In this document: piece after piece, positions 1 to 5,380 of the stretch
Layout: every line of letters starts with the position of its first letter
How positions within the stretch are numbered: the stretch's first letter is position 1
Origin: JAAXKN01 sp050258815
GTDB taxonomy: Bacteria; Bacteroidota; Ignavibacteria; Ignavibacteriales; SURF-24
Assembly (NCBI GenBank): GCA_050258815.1
Contig: JBLMZM010000251.1
Span: forward strand, 1 to 7,399
DNA: 7,399 nucleotides
Reading direction: 5' to 3'
Program-made: the position numbers and the translations under genes
The notes under the pieces: generated by a model
What the model was told of the DNA's origin: nothing
What the model saw: the letters and a program-made list of their open reading frames with translations, nothing else
Database searches by the model: none

Positions 1-538
1 GTCCCCTGACCGATATTTTATTTGACTGAGGATCTACCTCTACAGCGCCCGAGTTTCTTAAAGCCTCTGTCAGAGTGCCGTTGTTGCCGGGTATCCTATC
101 CATATTTATAACCTGCTTGTCGATATGCATTTCGATCATTGGTTTTAAGGACTTGATCACTACCTCGGGCATTTCAACAGGCGCCTGCAACAGCTTTATT
201 AAACCAATTCCATGAGTTGTTTTCAGGTCAATTGAATCTACTATTTGAGTTTGATATCCGACCATTGAAAACTTTGCGCGCACAATCCGATTGGAAATAT
301 TGGGAATAGTAAAATATCCTTTATCATCGGTAGTAGTACCGGTAAGATCTGTTGCTTCAGAGAAAGAGGAAATATGGACGGTCACTTTAGGCAAAGCCTT
401 ACCGCTGAGTTGATCAACTACAGTACCTGTTATCAAATAAGTATCGTTTTTTTTCTGTGCCTGTGTAATATTTGTAAATATAATAAAAAGAACAAAAATT
501 GATCTATAAATGCTACACGCAAGGATTTTTCCTATCAT
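1..538 (-). CDS. TonB-dependent receptor-like outer-membrane beta-barrel protein, N-terminal part (3' end off window)
   Basis: The minus-strand frame is open from ATG at 538 to the left edge: 179 codons, no stop. Residues 1-27 look like a signal peptide (MIGKILACSIYRS, a hydrophobic VLFIIF core, then TQAQ), with cleavage probably next to the last A-Q. Residues about 35-118 match a carboxypeptidase-regulatory-like/CNA-B beta-sandwich: ITGTVVDQLSGKALPKVTV near its start, then T-T-D-D-K-G-Y-F-T-I-P-N and F-S-M-V-G-Y. From about residue 122 (P-E-V-V-I-K) it runs into a TonB plug-like region: D-K-Q-V-I-N-M-D, then L-T-E-A-L-R-N-S-G-A-V-E-V-D and I-S-V-R-G. This order is known from SusC/RagA-like receptors and from the OMP_b-brl_3 outer-membrane family; the E-M-H-I-D-K-Q-V-I-N wording favours the latter. 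By family, the protein would sit in the outer membrane and import or bind a ligand. The substrate cannot be told because the barrel is missing. An AAGGGA Shine-Dalgarno sequence supports the start. Confidence 0.85.
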   Translation of the reverse strand, partial: MIGKILACSIYRSIFVLFIIFTNITQAQKKNDTYLITGTVVDQLSGKALPKVTVHISSFSEATDLTGTTTDDKGYFTIPNISNRIVRAKFSMVGYQTQIVDSIDLKTTHGIGLIKLLQAPVEMPEVVIKSLKPMIEMHIDKQVINMDRIPGNNGTLTEALRNSGAVEVDPQSNKISVRG

Positions 539-540
539 AA

Positions 541-548
541 TTTCCCTT
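541..548 (-). promoter_or_regulatory. Ribosome binding site of the receptor gene
   Basis: Read on the minus strand, AAGGGAAA lies just upstream of the ATG at 538. The AAGGGA core ends 4 bases before the start. It picks this ATG, which is also the one that gives a good signal peptide. Confidence 0.55.
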
Positions 549-553
549 ATAAT

Positions 554-835
554 TTATTTTTTTAAGCCACATTCATTTGGACCTCGCATTTCCACAAACG
601 GTTGTAGCAGGGACCCGAATAATTCCAGTAATTCACTATTTATAAACAGATTTGTCGTGTCCCTGTTCATAAGGCGTCATAATATTAAAGTCTTGCTGTT
701 TAAGGTCAGACCAGGTAAAATAATACCGCGATTTAGTTTTGCTTCATCTCCGTATATTTGACTATTAAGGAGATAAACAAAATCCTTACTAACGCGTGTT
801 AAGAGAAAATCGTAGTATTTGGGCAGGAATTTCAT
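554..835 (-). pseudogene. Possible decayed small gene with one in-frame TGA, just upstream of the receptor gene
   Basis: On the minus strand, an ATG at 835 opens a 52-residue frame (starts MKFLPKYYDFLLTRVSK) that ends at TGA 679-677. The same frame continues after this single stop through ATG 670 for 38 more residues (starts MNRDTTNLFINSELLELFG, ends C-G-L-K-K) to TAA at 556-554. That is 15 bases before the receptor ATG. The frame is also open for about 10 codons upstream of the first ATG. The composition looks protein-like, with hydrophobic segments alternating with charged residues, but I recognise no family. No good Shine-Dalgarno precedes either ATG. It could be a gene killed by one nonsense mutation, two tiny genes, or chance open sequence in a non-coding leader. 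No function is proposed. Confidence 0.25.
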
Positions 836-847
836 TCTGTGCAGAAT
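834..847. repeat. Short palindrome ATTCTG-TG-CAGAAT
   Basis: Two perfect 6-base arms surround a 2-base centre. The palindrome overlaps the putative ATG at 835-833 and sits about 20 bases downstream of the tandem TATAAT boxes. The 7-base word GAATTTC also occurs as a direct repeat around it (827-833 and 844-850). It could be a dimeric-regulator operator, but a palindrome this short can occur by chance. Confidence 0.2.
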
Positions 848-864
848 TTCAGGTAGGGCAACAG

Positions 865-875
865 ATTATATTATA
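865..875 (-). promoter_or_regulatory. Tandem TATAAT boxes, possible promoter for the receptor unit
   Basis: The minus strand reads TATAATATAAT, two overlapping perfect TATAAT hexamers. They lie between the terminator-like hairpin at 924-958 and the interrupted small frame and receptor gene. No convincing -35 TTGACA, nor the Bacteroidota -7/-33 pair (TAnnTTTG/TTG), is seen at the right spacing. The support is therefore position and the -10 match only, in AT-rich DNA. Confidence 0.25.
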
Positions 876-910
876 TGCTTTTGAGGATTATTTTACTTAT
901 AAGATATGAC

Positions 911-958
911 AATAAAATTAAAAGCCTCAAACCAGCGTATTTCTAACTGTTATGAGGC
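911..958 (-). terminator. Rho-independent terminator-like hairpin downstream of the subtilase gene
   Basis: On the minus strand, GCCTCA (958-953) pairs with TGAGGC (929-924). Inside it, AACAG pairs with CTGGTT with one bulged G. This gives about 11 base pairs around an 11-base loop, followed directly by TTTTAATTTTATT. It starts about 130 bases after the subtilase TAG and would insulate that gene from the receptor gene. On the plus strand the hairpin lacks a clean T run, so it reads as minus-strand only. Confidence 0.6.
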
Positions 959-1085
959 ATAATTTAATTACTTTAAGTATTGCGTAGATTCAGGGAATAA
1001 CCGGATGTTATAAAATCCTTTGGTTAAAACTTAAAAACACAACATTTTAATTGCAGTGACCAAATTTTGGCCAGGAGAATTTATA

Positions 1086-4000
1086 CTATTTAAGAAGCAA
1101 TAATCTCTTTGAGTCTCTGAAATCTCCTGCCTGAATTGTGTAAATGTATACTCCTGAGGGCAGGGAAGAGCCATTGAACTGAACTGAATATTCACCTGCA
1201 CCTTGTGTTTTACTGACAAGAGTTGTTATTTTTCGACCGAGTATGTCATAGACTTTCAGGTCTACATATGATTGTTTTGGTAACGAGTAACTGATTGTGG
1301 TTGCCGGATTAAAAGGATTTGGGTAATTGTTGTGCAGGACGTATTGCTTCGGTATAAAATCATTTTTCACCTTGCTATCGATAACAACCGTAGGGATATA
1401 ATTGCCTACAACAAATGCTGGTTGAAGCATCCACTCTGCAGTGCTATGGCTTGTGTTTTTTAGAAATATTTTCATATCAATCCCGGTCGAGTCATAGCTT
1501 GAAAATTTCTCCAAATCTGCCGTCATTATTCCTCTGAAAGAATTAGTACCCAGCAAACGGTCAAACTGCATACTGGAGATCCTTAATTCATCCCAGTTCT
1601 CTGAATCGCTTTTCTTTAGATATATTTTTGTTGCTGCAGTATCAAGGTCAATATGAGGAGGATCATAACCATAATTGCCACAATTTATAAATAATTTAAT
1701 CCCTCCGGATTCCCCACTGTTAAGCTTACTGACGGGCACTCCTTTTGAATTGAAAATTCTTAAGCAACGAAAACTCGGTGGTAAGTTAACTGATTTCGTA
1801 AGTTCATATCCCAACCTCAGAGTTGACTTACCCATTATGCCATTTACGGAATAATGATTATTCCTTGCAATAAAAGTATATTTCCCGGCAGGCAGAGAGA
1901 ATGGCTTTGTTTCAGAGAGAATTCCGAAAGCGATTTTTTGCTCCCGGCTGTCAAGAAGTTCATAAGTCGAGCTGTCCTGATCTGAAAACCTATTCTCATC
2001 CATCTGTCCTTGAAAATATGTTGAATTTATAAGAAAATAACCCGGAACTTCTGGCTGTATATAATGGTGGGTGACCGGATAGATTGCTCCATCCCCAAAA
2101 TTCATTTGCCCATTGTTGGGCGACAAATAATACTCAACGGGCGGATCCAGGAAAGGGTAACACCCGACACTATCTTTTTGGGTCCGGAATCCCCATGAAT
2201 TTACCCAATATGTAGTTGTAGATATATTTACTGTAATTCCATACTCCCGGTTTCCCCGGCTGATATATAAAACACCATCCCAATTCCTGTCGGCGATTTG
2301 ATCACTCTTATTTAAATAATCTGATAAATTCAAGCACCACGTTTCACCTGACAAGTAGAATGTTGGGAAAAAACCTGCTTCAATATTTTTATCAATATCG
2401 GGAAGTCGGATGTTGATATTCTGCCTTAAAAAATCTCCGGGAGTATTCTTAAAGATTATGTCCTTATTTAAACCGCTGGCCTCCGGGTACTGTACTACTC
2501 TGACCACCTTTTCCTCTACTGCTCTGTTATTTATTTCACCGGCAATGAAATGGATGTTTTCGGAAAATTCTGAAATGTTAAGCGTGTAATTTGACGGCGG
2601 ATTGAAAAGAGAAATATAATACAATGAAGTATCCCTGAAAGTAAAGAATAACCATGTTTGTGTATTTCCAAGTTGTGATAATGTCCTTCCGTTTTCATCG
2701 ACTCCCTGAAACTCAAGCTTTCTTATTGCATCTTTAGGACTGATCTTAATTTCATGAAATCCGTTTATTGCAACATTTTCCTTCATGATAATTGAATAAT
2801 TACCTTTATTTAGTGCAGGGTCATAAGTTGAAAAAGCAAATTCCATGTCATAGACATCTGCGGGGAGCACTGTTTCGTATCTGTAAAGAAAATCTGATGC
2901 TTTGTAACCCGAATATACAATAGCTTTTCTCCTGGAATGTAATAGCAATGATTCGATTGGTCTATCAGATTCGATAATAAGCAATGGAGCCTTGGTAAAG
3001 GCCCATGGAATATGAAGGCTATCTTTGCTCCCTGAAATACTTACATTACCTGAATATGAAAAAGAACCTTCACCCTGAAATGGTAAAACTGTGTTGTTTA
3101 CTTCAAGTGTGAATATGACCGGCATTGTTTCTCCGGGCTGAAGCGAAAAAGAAGTAGGGACTGCACTCAGGTTAAAACCCGAATTTAACCCACCGATATC
3201 AATTCTGTAACTTTGCTCACTATCAGCCCTGTTACTGACTATAACTGTATCTTTAACAGTCCAGTAGTTTTCTTTTGGATTATCTAGTCCAAAGTTAATA
3301 CAGGCATGATTTAGAAATGTAGTTATCCCTATTGCTTTAAATGCATCTGCCTGCCCTGAGCCCTGTGACATTGCGTCCAGAGACAGATCCTTTGCTGTAG
3401 TAATTAGTGCGGATTTGATCATATCAGGTGTCCAGTCTTTATGAATATGCTTAAGCAGAGCGCATATCCCGGTCACTATTGGACTTGCCATAGAAGTCCC
3501 GCTGCGTCTAATATAAGACCTGGACAGAGACAGTGATAAAATATCAACACCTGGAGCAAGTATTTCAGGTTTGATCGAATATATTTTTTCATTGGGTCCT
3601 TTGGAGCTGAATGCTGCAAGTCTGTCGCTCTTATCTGTGGCTCCCACAGTTATTGCCAGCCGTGCAGTTCCGGGACTGCCTATTGTCTTAAAATCACCAT
3701 CGTTTCCAGCAGCCACACAGAACACTATCCCCAGCTTAACAGCGTTATCAACTGCTCTTGACATCGCATCATCTGCATCACCCCGTCCGCCAAGACTCAT
3801 GTTTACTATATCGACTTTATCTGAATAATCGCCGTCATCATTTGGATCAGCAGTTCTTTCTATCCCCGCTATGATTGCAGATTCAACACCAAATCCATTT
3901 TTATCCAATACCTTAAGGGCCAATAGTAATGCTTTGGGAGCTATGCCTTTAATGCTGTCAGTATTAGCTGCAACAATTCCAGCCACATGTGTTCCATGTC

Positions 4001-4706
4001 CCATATCGTCCATCGGATCATTGTCCTTGTTCACAAAATCATATCCTCCTATTACTTTATATCCTCGCCCAAACCCGCCTCCTAAAGCAGGATGCATGTA
4101 ATCAATTCCTGTATCTATTATTCCCACTACAACACTATCACCCTGATCATTATATTTACTCCATACTAAATCTGCTCCAGTTATTTTTATACTTTCAGTA
4201 AGATCAGCTCTTATTACTGCATTAGGATGAACTTTCCTGATATAGGGAAGTGAGGCGATCAGAGATACCATCGGTTTCGGGACCCGGAGACATGCCCCAT
4301 TAAAGAGTTTATAATATTCCAGTATTTTCTGAGGCTTTTCCACCGAAATAGAATTTGATTGGCTGAGAAAATTCCAAAAGCGGGACAGGTCATTTGTGAG
4401 TTTTGACTGCATGGCTTGAAATGCAGTTGTACTTATTTTCTTCAGCTTATTCTGCTGCTGCTGAATAAAGAGAGGTTCATCTTTAAATTCCACGATGATA
4501 TCACTCATCGCATTTATGTCCTGACCGATTACATGAACACTGTCTTTGAAACTAATATCATCTTTTAAATATCCCTGTTTTTTTGTCACTATAGCATGAT
4601 GCATCTGGTCTACTGTCCCGTCACTAAGGCCTGCATGGAAGTTATTTTGTCCGAAAGAAGCTACCGATAGTATAGCAATTAAGAAGTGTATTAAAGAGAC
4701 CTTCAT
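1086..4706 (-). CDS. Secreted subtilisin-like serine peptidase (family S8) with T9SS type A C-terminal sorting domain
   Basis: A complete 1206-residue gene. Residues 1-20 are a signal peptide (MKVSLIHFLIAILSVASFGQ). Residues about 66-165 look like an I9-type propeptide/chaperone (D-I-I-V-E-F-K...Y-I-R-K-V-H-P-N). The subtilase domain, about 187-462, has the full catalytic set: D198 in V-V-G-I-I-D-T-G, H237 in G-H-G-T-H-V-A-G, oxyanion N335 in A-A-G-N-D-G, and S405 in S-G-T-S-M-A-S-P. No PA insertion is seen. Residues about 480-590 resemble the Fn3-like beta-sandwich that often follows S8 domains. Residues about 590-1115 are unrecognised and beta-rich in appearance. Residues 1120-1206 are a T9SS type A sorting domain (YPNPFNP at 1128-1134, then L-K-V-Y-D-I-L-G and S-G-V-Y-I-Y). 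By family, it is exported by Sec, crosses the outer membrane through T9SS with tag removal, and degrades proteins or peptides outside the cell. The start is fixed by GGAGGTA five bases upstream. It appears monocistronic. Confidence 0.95.
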   Translation of the reverse strand: MKVSLIHFLIAILSVASFGQNNFHAGLSDGTVDQMHHAIVTKKQGYLKDDISFKDSVHVIGQDINAMSDIIVEFKDEPLFIQQQQNKLKKISTTAFQAMQSKLTNDLSRFWNFLSQSNSISVEKPQKILEYYKLFNGACLRVPKPMVSLIASLPYIRKVHPNAVIRADLTESIKITGADLVWSKYNDQGDSVVVGIIDTGIDYMHPALGGGFGRGYKVIGGYDFVNKDNDPMDDMGHGTHVAGIVAANTDSIKGIAPKALLLALKVLDKNGFGVESAIIAGIERTADPNDDGDYSDKVDIVNMSLGGRGDADDAMSRAVDNAVKLGIVFCVAAGNDGDFKTIGSPGTARLAITVGATDKSDRLAAFSSKGPNEKIYSIKPEILAPGVDILSLSLSRSYIRRSGTSMASPIVTGICALLKHIHKDWTPDMIKSALITTAKDLSLDAMSQGSGQADAFKAIGITTFLNHACINFGLDNPKENYWTVKDTVIVSNRADSEQSYRIDIGGLNSGFNLSAVPTSFSLQPGETMPVIFTLEVNNTVLPFQGEGSFSYSGNVSISGSKDSLHIPWAFTKAPLLIIESDRPIESLLLHSRRKAIVYSGYKASDFLYRYETVLPADVYDMEFAFSTYDPALNKGNYSIIMKENVAINGFHEIKISPKDAIRKLEFQGVDENGRTLSQLGNTQTWLFFTFRDTSLYYISLFNPPSNYTLNISEFSENIHFIAGEINNRAVEEKVVRVVQYPEASGLNKDIIFKNTPGDFLRQNINIRLPDIDKNIEAGFFPTFYLSGETWCLNLSDYLNKSDQIADRNWDGVLYISRGNREYGITVNISTTTYWVNSWGFRTQKDSVGCYPFLDPPVEYYLSPNNGQMNFGDGAIYPVTHHYIQPEVPGYFLINSTYFQGQMDENRFSDQDSSTYELLDSREQKIAFGILSETKPFSLPAGKYTFIARNNHYSVNGIMGKSTLRLGYELTKSVNLPPSFRCLRIFNSKGVPVSKLNSGESGGIKLFINCGNYGYDPPHIDLDTAATKIYLKKSDSENWDELRISSMQFDRLLGTNSFRGIMTADLEKFSSYDSTGIDMKIFLKNTSHSTAEWMLQPAFVVGNYIPTVVIDSKVKNDFIPKQYVLHNNYPNPFNPATTISYSLPKQSYVDLKVYDILGRKITTLVSKTQGAGEYSVQFNGSSLPSGVYIYTIQAGDFRDSKRLLLLK

Positions 4707-4710
4707 AGAT

Positions 4711-4717
4711 TACCTCC
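4711..4717 (-). promoter_or_regulatory. Strong Shine-Dalgarno sequence of the subtilase gene
   Basis: The minus strand reads GGAGGTA-ATCT-ATG, a near-perfect anti-16S match at good spacing. It decides the start at 4706. Such strong sites are uncommon in Bacteroidia but fit Ignavibacteria-like lineages. Confidence 0.75.
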
Positions 4718-4828
4718 GTTACAAGAGCGTGAGTAATTATTGCTGAACTGGAATTCTGATAATCAAATGAAGTAAAAATGGGCTATAATTGTTCCTTGGT
4801 TAATTTGGAGCATGTTGTCTAAGTGGTT

Positions 4829-4859
4829 TAAAACTAATTAATTAAAGTCTATATGTCAA
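4829..4859 (-). promoter_or_regulatory. Candidate Bacteroidota-type promoter of the subtilase gene
   Basis: On the minus strand, TTGACA (4859-4854) is followed after its TTG by 20 bases and then TAGTTTTA (4836-4829). The latter matches the Bacteroidota -7 element TAnnTTTG at all but the last base. TTG-N20-TAnnTTT is the spacing expected for -33/-7 promoters of that phylum. It would give a leader of roughly 115 bases before the strong RBS. The local AT richness makes chance matches possible. Confidence 0.4.
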
Positions 4860-4982
4860 TTAGTATTTTTAATAAGTGTTTTCTGTTTATCTCTACCCAC
4901 AACGTCATTCCCTCGGATTTTGTTGAAATCGCAGAATTATGGATTATTCTTTTCTTATCTATGCCGGACAAAAATTAACTAA

Positions 4983-5309
4983 AATAAATGGACCAATGTT
5001 TGGACCCCTGCTTTTATTCTTCTTAAAGTTCTACAAAACCAAAGCTCAGTTAAAGCTTTAAAACATAATATTAACAAAACAAAATATGGTAATGTGTTTA
5101 CTTAAGGAATTAATAACTATGGAATAAAGCAGGTGGTGACTTCGAATATGTCACCTATGCAGAACGGATATGTTGAGCGGGTTAAAGGAAGTATAAAAAG
5201 AAAACGCCTTGATCATCTAATAATCCTCAAGGGAAATTATTTTAGATCCGCTCTTTCAGAATGCGTGTCTAATAGTCCGATTCCTCACAAATGGCTTTTG
5301 CCAGGATAG
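4983..5309 (+). pseudogene. Decayed DDE transposase / integrase-core (rve) remnant
   Basis: One plus-strand frame (codons starting at multiples of 3) encodes the C-terminal half of an integrase-core transposase. It reads K-Y-G-N-V-F-T, a TAA stop (5103-5105), then G-I-N-N-Y-G-I-K-Q-V-V-T-S-N and SPMQNGYVERVKGSIKRKR, then L-D-H-L-I-I-L. Family members read G-I-x-x-V-x-T-A-x-x-SPWQNGYVERVIGSIRRECLDH, so the match is clear. The third catalytic residue, the Glu of V-E-R, survives at 5175-5177. The stretch before Y-G-N, where the family has R-D-[RN]-D, reads K-H-N-I-N-K-T, so the second catalytic Asp is lost. The end (N-S-P-I-P-H-K-W-L, TAG 5307-5309) loosely fits the family's Y-N-x-x-R-P-H-x-x-L tail. 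Another frame at 4907-4975 contains S-D-F-V-E-I-A-E-L at about the right distance for the first catalytic Asp, implying a frameshift. The remnant is non-functional; the exact IS family (IS3- or IS481-like) is not resolved. Confidence 0.8.
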
Positions 5310-5350
5310 GGATATGGCAGAGACTTTTCAATTGTTCTCTGCCATATCCC
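5309..5350 (-). terminator. 15-bp perfect stem-loop downstream of the propeller gene
   Basis: GGGATATGGCAGAGA (5309-5323) pairs perfectly with TCTCTGCCATATCCC (5336-5350) around a 12-base loop that contains the self-complementary word CAATTG. It lies 30 bases past the TAA of the minus-strand gene ending at 5381, the right place for its 3' end. Neither strand has a long T run after the stem: the minus strand continues TATCCTGG, and the plus strand has only a short TTTT eight bases later. It may be a transcription terminator of weak type, an mRNA 3' stabiliser, or both. Confidence 0.6.
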
Positions 5351-5380
5351 CGTGATTTTAATCCCGGCTTAGTCTTGCAC

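Larger units (their letters stand above)
539..1085. other. Intergenic region between the receptor and subtilase genes
   Basis: This 547-base gap is AT-rich. It holds the receptor RBS, the interrupted small frame at 554-835, the palindrome at 834-847, the tandem TATAAT at 865-875 and the terminator-like hairpin at 924-958, listed separately. Between 959 and 1085 the only structure seen is a short palindrome CCAAA-T-TTTGG (near 1060-1070), just after the subtilase stop codon. No tRNA, repeat array or transposon end is visible. Confidence 0.5.
4707..5380. other. Intergenic region between the subtilase and propeller genes
   Basis: This 674-base gap holds the subtilase RBS and candidate promoter (4711-4859), a plus-strand transposase relic (about 4983-5309, perhaps from about 4907) and a 15-bp stem-loop (5309-5350), each listed separately. 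The stretch 4860-4905 shows nothing recognisable. I found no terminal inverted repeats or target-site duplication for the relic. Confidence 0.6.

Noticed and set aside
510..761. Open plus-strand frame of 83 codons
   Set aside because: It begins antisense inside the receptor signal peptide, has no RBS, and its translation shows no recognisable features. The opposite strand explains this region better.
1031..1219. Minus-strand frame of 62 codons across the subtilase 3' end
   Set aside because: It overlaps the T9SS domain in another frame and its translation looks random.
2531..2716. Minus-strand frame of 61 codons in another frame of the subtilase gene
   Set aside because: It is fully contained in the long real gene, with no RBS and no recognisable domain.
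3571..4201. Several open plus-strand frames of 70-85 codons inside the subtilase gene
   Set aside because: They lie antisense to the conserved S8 catalytic domain, where codon constraint on the minus strand leaves the complement free of stops. They have no family features.
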